The notes below the pieces were generated by a model. That model saw only the letters and a list, made by a program, of their open reading frames with translations, did no database searches and was not told the origin of the DNA. Position numbers and translations under genes: made by a program. From positions 1 through 64,000 of the forward strand of contig NZ_BAGD01000068.1 of NCBI RefSeq assembly GCF_000308635.1: a DNA stretch of 64,000 bases, in the 5' to 3' direction. Within the stretch, counting starts at the first letter, position 1. Each line of letters opens with the position of its first letter. Shown here one piece after another: positions 33,565 to 41,814 of this stretch. The stretch is from Nocardia otitidiscaviarum NBRC 14405. Its GTDB lineage: Bacteria; Actinomycetota; Actinomycetes; Mycobacteriales; Mycobacteriaceae.

Positions 33565-34467
33565 GTGTTCATCAGCAGCGCCTTGATCGATTTGTGCAAG
33601 GGAATACGCGATCGTGTGTTGAAGCTCCGCGAGGCCGGTGAGGCCTTTTCGGACACCTCTCGACAAGTCGGTGGCGATGGACCACACGACGCGGTCGACG
33701 CGATCGTGCACGAAGACCGCGAAATCGGACCGATGGTCGCGGCGACCGTGAAAACGGAGTACGAGCCGTCCACGGCATCGCCGGGGCCATCGGACCACAG
33801 CGAATCCGCGCCCGGATATTCGATACCCGGGAGCATTACCCGGGGCCGCGACCTCATCGACGATCTCGACTATCGCGCGCTCGATCGCGCGGGATACGGC
33901 ACCAACCACGGCGGGCGTGCGTTGGGTGAGGTGAACCGACGCCAGGGGTTCGACGGCCCGCCCACCCTGGTGTCCCGCGAGGAGTTGGACCAGATCGTCG
34001 CGGCGGGAGGTGTCGAGTTGTTCCGCGGCGTATCGGACCCGCGTTTCGTCGCGGAGTTCAAATCGGGCTCGTACTTTCCCGGCACCGGACAATACGGGGA
34101 GGGTACTTATGCGACGCCGGACGTGGGAATGGCGCTGCGATATGCGGACCACCGGTCGGAAACGTTGTTGAGGATGGCGCTGAAGCCCGACGCGAAGGTG
34201 GTGGACTACCTCGACCTGTACCACGAGCAGCAAGCGGAATTGCGGTCGATCAGCGAGAAGATGGAGGAGCTTCGGAGGGGGGAACGGCCGCACGACGCGT
34301 CGGAAAGAGAAGAGGAACTGGAATCACGGTATTGGCAGGTGTATGACCGCGGGAAGTTCGCCGCCATCAAAGGCTACGATGCGTTTTCTGTCGGCGGCAC
34401 CGAAGAGGCGGGCGTCCGTCAGGAATGGATTATCCTGAATCGCACCGCACTTGCGGTCGAGCGATAG
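33565..34467 (+). CDS. Putative ADP-ribosyltransferase-like effector with shared leader
   Basis: 300 residues in two parts. Residues 1-31 match the leader of the GNAT-like effector at 44986 without gaps: M1, I3, S4, D9, I14, E23, F28 and D30 are identical. Residues about 130-300 look like an ADP-ribosyltransferase fold: ELFRGVSDPRFVAEFKSG (strand with an arginine), YGEGTYATPDVGMALRYA, KGYDAFSV and the final strand WIILNRTALAV. The catalytic glutamate (perhaps in VRQEW) is not firmly placed. GTG at 33565; weak ribosome-binding site. No coupled small gene follows, only a convergent AraC gene. The enzyme call is from fold-level pattern reading. Confidence 0.5.
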   Translation: MFISSALIDLCKGIRDRVLKLREAGEAFSDTSRQVGGDGPHDAVDAIVHEDREIGPMVAATVKTEYEPSTASPGPSDHSESAPGYSIPGSITRGRDLIDDLDYRALDRAGYGTNHGGRALGEVNRRQGFDGPPTLVSREELDQIVAAGGVELFRGVSDPRFVAEFKSGSYFPGTGQYGEGTYATPDVGMALRYADHRSETLLRMALKPDAKVVDYLDLYHEQQAELRSISEKMEELRRGERPHDASEREEELESRYWQVYDRGKFAAIKGYDAFSVGGTEEAGVRQEWIILNRTALAVER

Positions 34468-34475
34468 GTCCGTCG

Positions 34476-35270
34476 CTACGTTGGCCCGACGATCAGGCGG
34501 GTCCCGTTGGCCAGCAGTGTCGTCGCGGTGAGACCGAACATGGTGTGGAAGCTATCGCTGAAATGACTCGGCGACGCGAATCCGGCGTCACTGGCCGCGG
34601 TGGTGAGGTCGTGTCCCTGTTCGACGGCGGCCGCGACCCGCATCATGCGTGACCACAGCCGGTAGCGGCGCAGGCTGGTGCCGGTCTGGGCGGAGAACAG
34701 GTGCAGGAACCGTGAGGTGGACAGGCCGACGTCGGTGGCGAGGGCGGTCGCGCCGAGCGTTCCGGCCGGATCGGCGCGGATCGTCCGAACCGTAGCGCGG
34801 ATGCGGGCGTCGGTGATAGCCGGTGTGTCCGTGTCGGCGATGCGGCGCAGCAGCGCGGCGGGGTCGAGCGGATTCGCCTGCCGCATCTGGTCGATGAGCG
34901 CCGATTCGTGACGGTGGGTGAGCCCGATCGCGCCCAGTGTCTCGGTCGTGCACCGTTCGACGCCGCTCAGGAGCGTCGGTTCGAGGTAGCAGAACAGCAT
35001 CCGCCCCGAATCCACCACCACCTGGTGCCGCGTGCGGGCCGGAATGAACGCGCTGCGCACCGTGCGCTGGTCGGCGGCGACCCGCACCGTGAACGGCGCG
35101 TCGATCCCGACCGCGACGCAGTGCACCGACCCCGAATGCGGATCCAATCGCAGCGACGGCCCCAGATACGCGGCGTACCCGGACCGGATCCAGATCGTCG
35201 CCACTTCGCCCGGACAGCACGTTTCCGGAAGTGCGGCCCTGTCCATGCCCGTGATCATCGCATGTGACAT
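34476..35270 (-). CDS. AraC-family transcriptional regulator
   Basis: 264 residues. An N-terminal cupin-like sensing region (LRLDPHSGSVHCVAVGID, SAFIPARTRHQVVVDSG) is followed by two C-terminal helix-turn-helix elements: LATDVGLSTSRFLHLF at about 185-200 and ASDAGFASPSHFSDSFHTMFG near 235-255. ATG at 35270 is chosen; those at 35258 and 35246 remain possible. It diverges from the DUF4345 membrane gene within about 20 bases of the starts, so it is the likely regulator of that gene. Confidence 0.82.
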   Translation of the reverse strand: MSHAMITGMDRAALPETCCPGEVATIWIRSGYAAYLGPSLRLDPHSGSVHCVAVGIDAPFTVRVAADQRTVRSAFIPARTRHQVVVDSGRMLFCYLEPTLLSGVERCTTETLGAIGLTHRHESALIDQMRQANPLDPAALLRRIADTDTPAITDARIRATVRTIRADPAGTLGATALATDVGLSTSRFLHLFSAQTGTSLRRYRLWSRMMRVAAAVEQGHDLTTAASDAGFASPSHFSDSFHTMFGLTATTLLANGTRLIVGPT

Positions 35271-35292
35271 TCCACGCGAAAGGGTCCCGCCC

Positions 35293-35661
35293 GTGCGCAC
35301 AGTCGTCGTTCTGGTCATCGCCGCCGCGTTTCTCGCCATGGGCGGTTACGCGCTGGTGGCTCCCGCCGCCATCGCCCGTCCCTTCGGCACCCGCGTCGAC
35401 ACTCCCGACGGCCGTTCCGAGATCCGGGCCGTCTACGGCGGTTTCGGTCTCGCCGTGGCGATCATGCTGGCTCTCGCGGCCTTCGGTCCCGGCGGCTTGC
35501 GCGATGGTGTCATCGCCACCACCGCCGCGGCCCTGGCCGGCATGGCGGCGGGTCGGCTCATCTCCCGCCTGGTGGACCAGCCGGTGCCGTTCTATCCGGT
35601 CTGGCTGTTCTTCTGGATCGAAACGATCGCTGCCGCAGTGCTTTTCGCCATTCTCCCGTGA
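35293..35661 (+). CDS. DUF4345 membrane protein
   Basis: 122-residue protein with four hydrophobic spans (VVVLVIAAAFLAMGGYALV, LAVAIMLALAAFG, VIATTAAALAGMAAG, FYPVWLFFWIETIAAAVLF) and the conserved EIRAVYGGFGLA of DUF4345. Role unknown. GTG at 35293 is preferred over an upstream ATG at 35246 that would overlap the AraC start. GAAAGG is about 11 bases upstream. Confidence 0.75.
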   Translation: MRTVVVLVIAAAFLAMGGYALVAPAAIARPFGTRVDTPDGRSEIRAVYGGFGLAVAIMLALAAFGPGGLRDGVIATTAAALAGMAAGRLISRLVDQPVPFYPVWLFFWIETIAAAVLFAILP

Positions 35662-35666
35662 GGCGG

Positions 35667-36728
35667 CTACTCGCTGTTCCGGCGAGCCTTGCTCGGCTGC
35701 ACCCGCGGGGGTTCGTTGGGCATCTTCGGATACACCGGGGGCCAGGGTGCGTCCATGAGGCCGTCGGCCATATCGCGCTCGGACATCTCGAGCAGCGGGG
35801 CGAGGGATTGGGGGGTGCGGTCGGCCCAGGGGTCGCCGTGGCGGGCGACGCGGTCGGGGACGGTGGCGATGGTGAGATCGTCGGGGACGACGGTGTCCAG
35901 GTCGGACCAGGAGATGGGCGTGGAGACCTGGGCGCCGACCTTGGGGCGCACGCACCAGGCGCCGAAAACCGTTTTGTGCGGGGCGTTCTGGTTGAAGTCG
36001 ACGAAGACGCGGCTGCCGCGCTGCTCCTTCCACCACTGGGCGGTGATGCGGTCGGGGTGGCGGCGTTCGAGTTCCCGGGCCAGGGCGACGGCGGCGGCGC
36101 GCACCTGGTAGCCGTCCCAGCGCGGTTCCAGCAGGGCGTACAGGTGCAGGCCGCGCGAGCCGGAGGTCTTGACGCGCACGTCGATGCCGAGTTCCTCGCA
36201 CAGGTCGCGGGTGGCCAGCGCGGCCGCGCGCAGGTCGTCGAAACCGATACCGGGGGAGGGATCGAGGTCGATGCGCAGTTCGTCGGTGATGCCGGTGGGC
36301 GGCAGTTCGTTGCCGTCGGCGTCGAAGACCGGCGGCGCGGTGCCGGTCTCCTCCGCGGCCGCGTGGGTGGGCCACACGTGGAAGCCCAGGCAGCCCAGAT
36401 TGACCGCCCACAGGATGTGCGCGAGGTCGGCGGCCACCAGGGCGTCGCTGGTGGTGCCGTTGGGGGTGGACACGACGGTGGTCCGCAACCAGTCCGGCAC
36501 CGAGGCGGGCACCCGCTTCTGGAACCAGGATTTGCCGCTCGCCCCGTCCGGATACCGCTCCAACAGTACCGGCCGGTCCTTGATGGTGTTCATGATCGGG
36601 TCGGCGACGGCCTGGTAGTAGCGCACCAGGTCGAGTTTGGTGTCGCCGCGTTTGCTGAAGTAGATCTTGTCCGGATTGGAGATGGTGACGGTGTGCCCGT
36701 TCGCCTCGATCTCGACGGAACCGCTCAC
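35667..36728 (-). CDS. LigD-type primase-polymerase domain protein (Prim-PolC-like)
   Basis: 353-residue stand-alone polymerase domain of the archaeo-eukaryotic primase fold: ISNPDKIYFSKRGDTK, YQAVADPIMNTIKDRPVLLE, LRIDLDPSPGIGFDDLR (catalytic DLDP acids near 165), KTSGSRGLHLYALL (near 205) and FVDFNQNAPHKTVFGAW. In mycobacteria the equivalent gene is next to ligC and acts in gap-filling during base-excision repair or end joining. GTG at 36728 overlaps the ligase stop (GTGA), so the two are one translational unit. Confidence 0.9.
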   Translation of the reverse strand: MSGSVEIEANGHTVTISNPDKIYFSKRGDTKLDLVRYYQAVADPIMNTIKDRPVLLERYPDGASGKSWFQKRVPASVPDWLRTTVVSTPNGTTSDALVAADLAHILWAVNLGCLGFHVWPTHAAAEETGTAPPVFDADGNELPPTGITDELRIDLDPSPGIGFDDLRAAALATRDLCEELGIDVRVKTSGSRGLHLYALLEPRWDGYQVRAAAVALARELERRHPDRITAQWWKEQRGSRVFVDFNQNAPHKTVFGAWCVRPKVGAQVSTPISWSDLDTVVPDDLTIATVPDRVARHGDPWADRTPQSLAPLLEMSERDMADGLMDAPWPPVYPKMPNEPPRVQPSKARRNSE

Positions 36729-37825
36729 GACCGTGCTCCCTCGCCGGCTTTCGCCTCGGTGAAGATATCGGCCAGTTCGGCGGGTGCGACCTCGTCGAGC
36801 TGGGCGTAGGTACAGGATTCGGGGGTGCGGTCGGTGCGGAAGCGCACCAGCCGCCCGCCGTGGCGCAGCCGCCCGGACATGACGTGCTCGTAGCGCACCT
36901 CGCCGACCAGTTCCGGGCGCAGCGGCTCCCAGGACAGGTCCTTGCCGCCGGTCCAGCGGCTGACCCCGCCCGGCATCTTGCCCTCGGCCTTGGCCTGTGC
37001 GGCCGCGTCGGCCCACTCCCGCCACGGGTGGTTCTCCAGGGCGTTCGTGCGCAGCGGCTCCAGTTCGGTCACCAGTTCCTTGCGGCGGGCGGCGGTGAAA
37101 CTGCTGGCCACGCCGACATGGTGCAGGTGGCCGTCGTCGTCGAACAGGCCCAGTAGCAGCGAGCCGACGCCTTCGCCGTCCTTGTGCCAGCGGAATCCGG
37201 CGATCACGCAGTCGGCGGTGCGTTCGTGCTTGACCTTCAGCATGACCCGCTTGTCCTGCAGGTACGGCAGATCCTTGGCCTTGACCATGACCCCGTCGAA
37301 GCCCGCGCCCTCGAACCGGGTGAACCAGTCGCGCGCCTGCTGCGGATCGTCGCTGATGGGGGTGAGGTGGGTGCGGGAGAAGCCGCCGTCGAGCACCGTC
37401 TCCAGCAGTCGCCGCCGCTGTTCGAACGGTTCCTCGGTGAGATCTCGGTCCCCGAGCGCCAGCAGGTCGAAGCCCACGAAACTGGCGGGGGTCTCCACCG
37501 CCAGCTTGTTCACCCGCGACGCCGCCGGATGCAGCCGCTGCTGCAGGGTGTCGAAATCCAGGCCGTGTTCGGTGACCACCACGATCTCGCCGTCGACCAC
37601 ACATTTCTCGGGCAGCGCCGCAGCCAGCAGTTCCACCAGTTCGGGGAAGTACCGGGTGAGCGGGCGGTCGTTGCGGGAGCCGAGTTCGATCTCGGGTCCG
37701 TCGCGGAAGACGATGCAGCGGAAACCGTCCCATTTGGGCTCGAACAGCAGTCCGGGCTCCTCCGGAATGGCGGACACCGATTTCGCCAGCATCGGTTTGA
37801 CCGGCGGCATGACGGGCAGATCCAC
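36725..37825 (-). CDS. ligC: ATP-dependent DNA ligase, LigC type
   Basis: 366 residues with the nucleotidyltransferase core and OB fold but no nuclease or polymerase domain. The active-site lysine is in motif I FEPKWDGFRC (about residue 31); other motifs are VVDGEIVVV, FVGFDLLALG, FDGVMVKAKD and RVMLKVKH. Seals nicks in DNA repair. The coupled downstream Prim-Pol gene copies the mycobacterial ligC/Prim-PolC arrangement, which supports the symbol. ATG at 37825. Upstream 120 bases hold the promoter, shared with no divergent gene. Confidence 0.9.
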   Translation of the reverse strand: MDLPVMPPVKPMLAKSVSAIPEEPGLLFEPKWDGFRCIVFRDGPEIELGSRNDRPLTRYFPELVELLAAALPEKCVVDGEIVVVTEHGLDFDTLQQRLHPAASRVNKLAVETPASFVGFDLLALGDRDLTEEPFEQRRRLLETVLDGGFSRTHLTPISDDPQQARDWFTRFEGAGFDGVMVKAKDLPYLQDKRVMLKVKHERTADCVIAGFRWHKDGEGVGSLLLGLFDDDGHLHHVGVASSFTAARRKELVTELEPLRTNALENHPWREWADAAAQAKAEGKMPGGVSRWTGGKDLSWEPLRPELVGEVRYEHVMSGRLRHGGRLVRFRTDRTPESCTYAQLDEVAPAELADIFTEAKAGEGARS

Positions 37826-37948
37826 GCGACCTCCTCGGGGTTACCTACCCAGGTAGACGCCGCGCCCGATCGAAACTCATCGGTCGGATACGGCGGCTCC
37901 CCAAGATCGTAAGGCCGTACCGGTCAGTTTTTCGAGACCGGCATGCCC

Positions 37949-38344
37949 TCAGCCGTCGATCCACCCGTGCTGATCGGCGAAGGCGGTGAGGCGCTCGCGG
38001 ATGGTCAGTATCTCCCCGGCGGTCAGGGCCGGGCTGGCGTCGAGCAGCAGTTCGGTGATGAGCCGCCGGTGCTCCTCGGCGCTGAGCTGTCCGGCCGTCC
38101 GCTCGCCGCGTTCCTTGTTCTTGTGCCGCACCGGCCCCGTCCCCCCGACCAGCGCCAGGTTGATCGCCTTCGGCCCCCGGTCACCTTCGGTCACATCGAA
38201 TTCGAACACCCGCCCCTGGCGCAGTTCGTCCTCGTCCAGGCCGATGTCGTTGACATGGACGAAAACGTCCGGGCCACCGTCTTCGGGCCGAATGAATCCG
38301 AACCCCCGTGAACTGTCGAACGACACCAATTTCCCGATGGACAC
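37949..38344 (-). CDS. Cold-shock-domain protein with C-terminal extension
   Basis: 131 residues. A cold-shock domain (RNA-binding OB fold) is at 1-65: GKLVSFDSSRGFGFIRPEDG (RNP1-like KGFGFI variant), DVFVHVNDI (RNP2) and VFEFDVTEGDRGPKAINL. A helical tail of about 65 residues (EEHRRLITELLLDASPALTA) is absent from the ordinary 67-residue Csp. GTG at 38344 is preferred because GAGGAG lies nine bases upstream; a GTG six bases earlier is too close. Binds single-stranded RNA or DNA; the role of the tail is unknown. Confidence 0.85.
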   Translation of the reverse strand: MSIGKLVSFDSSRGFGFIRPEDGGPDVFVHVNDIGLDEDELRQGRVFEFDVTEGDRGPKAINLALVGGTGPVRHKNKERGERTAGQLSAEEHRRLITELLLDASPALTAGEILTIRERLTAFADQHGWIDG

Positions 38345-38756
38345 CAACACCTGCTCCTCGTCGCCGCGTCCCTCTGCGGGTCACTGTAACCCGCGAACTG
38401 CCCGATGTCGGATGAAAGGGATTAATTTTCGATTGCCGCGCGCGGCTGAACGGTGCTGCCGCCGCGCATTTCGCGCGCCGGGCGGCGAATGCTCGAATGG
38501 TGCTCGGTCTGTTTGGGGCGCAGTGGGTTTCGCGTGACTTGGCAGGCGATGACGTCCGGTTGCGCCGTGCGCGAGCGGATTGCGTGTCGAGGTGGGTCCG
38601 CCGTCGACGCGATGCCCCGGAACCAGCCTTCCCATCCGTGGCGATACCGCATTCGGCGGTGCGTCGCCGGACCGCCGACACTTCCGAAATCGGTGCCGGC
38701 CTCGCCCGGTCCGGCGCGGCGCACACCCGCCGCGCCGGATGCCGCGGACGCGCCGA
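38345..38756. other. Intergenic region downstream of mgtC-like gene
   Basis: About 410 bases. Near the cold-shock gene a perfect hairpin GCGGGT/ACCCGC (38376-38381, 38389-38394, 7-base loop) may lie in its 5' leader. The remainder has base composition like coding DNA but no frame with recognisable protein character on either strand; I report no gene here. Confidence 0.4.
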
Positions 38757-39461
38757 TCATGGCGCACCGAGCTGGTCCAGGGTGCGCCAGCCGACGCTGG
38801 TCACATGTGGTTCCAGGCTCAGACGGCTGACCGCGGACTCCATCTGCCGGTCGTCGCGGCGATCGGAGACCAGCTCGGCGCGCACCTCCACCTTGCCGGA
38901 ACCGATATCGGAGCTGGCGACCGACACCAGCTGAAAATCGGTGCGGGTCAGCGACTGCACCAGCAGCGCGCGGGTGTGCGCCTCGTGGGCGTCGTCGGTG
39001 CAGGCGATGAACGAGTACCGGGTGTGCTGTTCGTCTCCCGCCTCCGGACGGCGGTCCACCCGACGACCCGCGGCCCGCAGCGCGGTATTGACCACGACCA
39101 CCACGACCGTGCCCGCCAGCGCCGTGGGCAGCATGCCCGCACCGGCCAGCGCGCCGATCGCGGCCGAACACCACAGCGTGGCGGCGGTGTTGAGGCCGCG
39201 CACGGTGAACCCGTCGCGCAGGATGACGCCCGCGCCGAGGAATCCGATACCCGAAACGATCTGTGCCGCAACGCGGGTCGGGTCGGCGGTACCGCCGCTG
39301 AAGCCATGGGCCGACAGCAGCACGAACAGGGTCGCGCCCGCGGCGACCAGCGCGTTCGTCCGCAGCCCGGCCATGCGCGCCCGATACTGCCGCTCGAACC
39401 CGATCACCGCACCCAGGCTCACCCCGGCCAGCAGCCGAATGAGCATGTCCACCATGGTCAT
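38757..39461 (-). CDS. MgtC/SapB-family membrane protein under M-box control
   Basis: 234 residues. The MgtC core (residues 1-130) shows LIRLLAGVSLGAVIGFERQYRARMAGLRT, LVAAGATLFVLLSA, QIVSGIGFLGAGVILRDG and VRGLNTAATLWCSAAIGAL, with about five membrane helices. The soluble C-terminal ACT-like domain (about 145-234) occurs in longer MgtC proteins. MgtC helps survival in low Mg2+ and within macrophages by modulating ATP synthase. ATG at 39461 has GGGAG about seven bases upstream. A magnesium riboswitch precedes it. Confidence 0.9.
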   Translation of the reverse strand: MTMVDMLIRLLAGVSLGAVIGFERQYRARMAGLRTNALVAAGATLFVLLSAHGFSGGTADPTRVAAQIVSGIGFLGAGVILRDGFTVRGLNTAATLWCSAAIGALAGAGMLPTALAGTVVVVVVNTALRAAGRRVDRRPEAGDEQHTRYSFIACTDDAHEAHTRALLVQSLTRTDFQLVSVASSDIGSGKVEVRAELVSDRRDDRQMESAVSRLSLEPHVTSVGWRTLDQLGAP

Positions 39462-39475
39462 GACGCACTCCCGAG

Positions 39476-39501
39476 AAAAGGTCGGCGCACCGCGCGCTAC
39501 C
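39476..39501 (-). terminator. Hairpin plus T-run in the riboswitch leader (candidate expression platform)
   Basis: On the minus strand GGTAGCGC and GCGCCGACC can pair (39501-39480) and are followed by TTTT at 39479-39476, just before the ribosome-binding site of the mgtC-like gene. It has intrinsic-terminator form and could be the switch that the upstream M-box controls; translation control is an alternative. Confidence 0.45.
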
Positions 39502-39612
39502 GGGAGAGCGGAATCCTCCGAACGAGCGCGGGTGGGTCGCCGAAACACCGTGTGGCCACCTGATATCGACTCCGAGATCGATCACTTCCACCGGGCACGC
39601 CCACCACCTCCT

Positions 39613-39770
39613 TCCTCGTAAGACCTTTGGCACTTCGCGGCGTAACCCGTCCGACGGGAGCTGGTCGGGATCACCCCTTGATTCGGGGAGACCTGTCCTG
39701 ATCGGTGGCGTCTCTCGACCTTTACGATCGCCAGCCTGTATCCGCGAAGGAGCCTCAGCGAACGACGGCA
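39613..39770 (-). ncRNA. M-box (ykoK) magnesium riboswitch
   Basis: On the minus strand the conserved M-box core elements appear in order and spacing: TGAGGCTCCT (39757-39748), GATACAGGCTGGC, GTCGAGAGACGCCA (39719-39706), and near the 3' end GTGCCAAAG (39633-39625) followed by TTACGA, which can close helix P1 with the 5' CGT region at about 39765. This is the ykoK-leader consensus for Mg2+-sensing RNA. The RNA ends about 150 bases before the mgtC-like start, leaving room for an expression platform. The boundaries are approximate. Confidence 0.9.
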
Positions 39771-39834
39771 CCTCGCCCCAGCGAGTAAACACCCGGCATC
39801 CCGGTTTCGCCACCGGATGTGCGCGGCGCAACAC

Positions 39835-40050
39835 CGAGGGTGGCTGATCACGGTTCTCCGAACCTGTCGCGCGCGGTCCTTCCATTCCTCGACGAGTCGA
39901 TGAGCTTGCCGGTCGAACTCCCGCCGGTCCGAGGTCCGCCAGGTGTCGGGATCGGTATCGAGACCGCGTTCGGTGACGAAGCGCAGGAAGTGGGCGGAGG
40001 TGGCTTTGCTGCGGGCCCGGATGAATTCCTTCTCTCGGTGTCGGAGTCAC
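39835..40050 (-). pseudogene. Frameshifted copy of the small effector-partner gene
   Basis: Homolog of the intact gene at 45897. In frame it reads EKEFIRARSKATSAHFLRFV, then TERGLDTDPDTW and SDRREFDRQAHRLVEEWKDRAR, close to the intact partner throughout. A GTG at 40050 overlaps the effector stop (GTGA) as in the intact pair, but after about six codons (VTPTPR) the frame is lost near 40031-40036. The conserved frame has no start of its own; it is in frame with the effector across its TGA. The C-terminus also runs on without the expected stop. A broken gene unless frameshifting or readthrough occurs. Confidence 0.7.
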
Positions 40051-41012
40051 AGCTTCTTCATCCCGTGCCAATATGATCCTCTCATCAGCTTCTCGCCGAG
40101 TTTCGGGTTGTCTCCAGCGAGCATGACCAGTTCCTGAGGCGAGGGAAACTCCACGACTCGTCCCTCGAATCGTGCGCGCATGTCCCGCAGCAGTGCCGCA
40201 TCACGCTGAGTCAGCGGGCCGAGGTCGCCGGTAAGGAATCGGTCGATACGAAGTCGCATGTTCCTGACGGACTCATCCAGGTTAGCGGGGGTGAGGTCCC
40301 AGTCGTATCCGGCTTTGGCCCAAGCGACACCGCCGTCGGTCATGGAGGCGGTCACCTGCAATCTGTCGACACCCGATCGCCGGAAGTAGTCCTCGGTCGA
40401 CGCCGAGAACGCCGTGGAGAACCCTTGGCCGGTGAAACCCTTCTGAAGTTCGGTGAGTTCGTTGGCGACAACCAGATTCCCGTCGTCGTCGCGGAAGACG
40501 CTGTAGAGGAGCGAACCGGCATCGCTCCCGGCATCGTCGCGGATCTCGCCGACGAAGGTCACTTTCGCCGGGCTCGTACTGCCGTCGTCGAGAGTCCAGG
40601 ATCGCTCGTACCAGGCGTTGATGTTCACCACGTGATACGGGCCGTACCGCCGCTGGAGTCCGCGCAGTTCCCGGGTCAGATCATGGTCGCCGAGCTCGCC
40701 ACGCCGGGCACTGTCGTAGAGGCCGCCGACGGGCGGCATATGTGACAGGTCGGTGATCGGTATCCGCATGCCGGGTGGTCCGGAAGACGTCCCGCTGCGG
40801 TGCGTATCGCCCGGGTGTTGCGCGGACGCGACCCGCTGGTATCCGTCCCTGTCGGCACCGCCGTAGCTGCGGCGTGCGGCCGTGACCTGGGCGGCCAGTT
40901 CACCCAGCGTGCCGCTCAACTGTCCACCGGTCCGGCGAGCGAGCAGGTCGGCCATGGCGTCCCGCATGCGCCGCAACAGTTCAGCGGGTCGCTCACCGGC
41001 CCGCTGTCTCAT
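40047..41012 (-). CDS. GNAT-like effector domain protein with EspC-like leader (paralog of 44986)
   Basis: 321 residues. The C-terminal 230 residues are homologous to the gene at 44986: ITDLSHMPPVGG, LQRRYGPYHVV, FTGQGFSTAFSA, YFRRSGVDRLQV, WAKAGYDWDL and RFEGRVVEFPSPQELVMLAG. GQGFxTAF followed by a helix and AKAGYDW fits the acetyl-CoA site and last strands of a GNAT fold (inference). The leader (1-70) is different: it is helical, with SYGGADRDGY like the terminal YxxxD of ESX-secreted EspC proteins. ATG at 41012. A frameshifted small gene follows at GTGA. Confidence 0.65.
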   Translation of the reverse strand: MRQRAGERPAELLRRMRDAMADLLARRTGGQLSGTLGELAAQVTAARRSYGGADRDGYQRVASAQHPGDTHRSGTSSGPPGMRIPITDLSHMPPVGGLYDSARRGELGDHDLTRELRGLQRRYGPYHVVNINAWYERSWTLDDGSTSPAKVTFVGEIRDDAGSDAGSLLYSVFRDDDGNLVVANELTELQKGFTGQGFSTAFSASTEDYFRRSGVDRLQVTASMTDGGVAWAKAGYDWDLTPANLDESVRNMRLRIDRFLTGDLGPLTQRDAALLRDMRARFEGRVVEFPSPQELVMLAGDNPKLGEKLMRGSYWHGMKKL

Positions 41013-41365
41013 CGTCGGCCGCCATACCCGACAGCGTCACCTCCGTGGCCGTCGGCATCATCCACCCGGTGGCCCGACGGCAACGCGGTGATGAGGGCGG
41101 CGGGCAGCACGAGATGCCATGTGGTCGATGTGGGTAGCCTCGGAGATACGGGCCGAAATGTTTGGGCGCGACTAGGAGGCGGCGGAGTCTCGCCTCCTGG
41201 TCGCGTGATCCGAGACGCTTCCAGGAATAGCGGCTGGGCACAATGGGCCGGGGTGGGATTGGCGCGCGAGGTCATAGCGGTTGTGGGCGTGGCGCGGGGG
41301 AAACACGCGCTACCAGCGGTATCGGGTGGCATCCGAAATGCCCGAATTCGCACAATTCGTCATGA
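41013..41365. other. Upstream region of the 40047 effector
   Basis: 353 bases. A short frame with ATG-ATG at about 41062 encodes only 22 residues (MMPTATEVTLSGMAADDETA...) and ends inside the effector; it might be a coupled leader peptide or a lost N-terminal part. The only other structure is the strong hairpin at 41167-41205, listed separately. Confidence 0.35.
41167..41205 (-). terminator. Strong stem-loop, likely terminator after the NTF2-like gene
   Basis: CGCGACTAGGAGGCG (41167-41181) and CGCCTCCTGGTCGCG (41191-41205) form a 15-bp stem with one G-T wobble and a 9-base loop. It lies 160 bases past the end of the minus-strand NTF2-like gene and before the effector, so it separates their transcripts. 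Confidence 0.6.
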
Positions 41366-41773
41366 TCATTTCGGCGTCGAGGGGGCTGCCGGATGATCTT
41401 GTCCGTCCGGCTGATCCGGGGCGAACGGCCACTCTTCGAAGTGAACGCACCGACCGGTGGGGTCGAAGCGCAGGACCCACAGGTCCCGCCACGAGGCCGG
41501 GGTGTCGCGCAGGTACTCGACGCCGACGCGCGCCACGGCGGTGTCGTCGTCCACCGCGATCACCTCGGCGGTCATGGTGAAGGGTTCGTCGGGACCGTCA
41601 CGCCCCGCTTCCCAGAAGGCGGCGATCGCCGCGTGGCCGGTGATCGGCGTCGCCCACGGGGACACGTAGTACTCGGCCGCGTCCGCGAACAATTCGCGCA
41701 CGGCGGCGGTTCCCGCTGTGCGCCAAGCCAGTTCGTAGCCCTCGATCCACTGCTGCACTGCCGCGCGGTCCAT
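41366..41773 (-). CDS. SnoaL/NTF2-like protein
   Basis: 135 residues of the nuclear-transport-factor-2 fold (SnoaL_2 type): VQQWIEGYELAWRTAGTAAV, YYVSPWATPITGHAAIAAFW, AEVIAVDDDTAVARVGVEY and WVLRFDPTGRCVHFEEWPF. Small cone-shaped binding or isomerase proteins, no substrate implied. ATG at 41773. The TetR gene 41 bases upstream on the same strand probably shares the transcript. Confidence 0.78.
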   Translation of the reverse strand: MDRAAVQQWIEGYELAWRTAGTAAVRELFADAAEYYVSPWATPITGHAAIAAFWEAGRDGPDEPFTMTAEVIAVDDDTAVARVGVEYLRDTPASWRDLWVLRFDPTGRCVHFEEWPFAPDQPDGQDHPAAPSTPK

Positions 41774-41814
41774 GTCCGCGACGCTACGCCCTCGGCGCGC
41801 TGCTCGGGCCGGAT

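Noticed and set aside
39582..39851. Minus-strand open frame of 89 codons over the riboswitch
   Set aside because: The sequence is explained by the M-box RNA and the tail of a pseudogene; the translation shows no similarity to known protein patterns.
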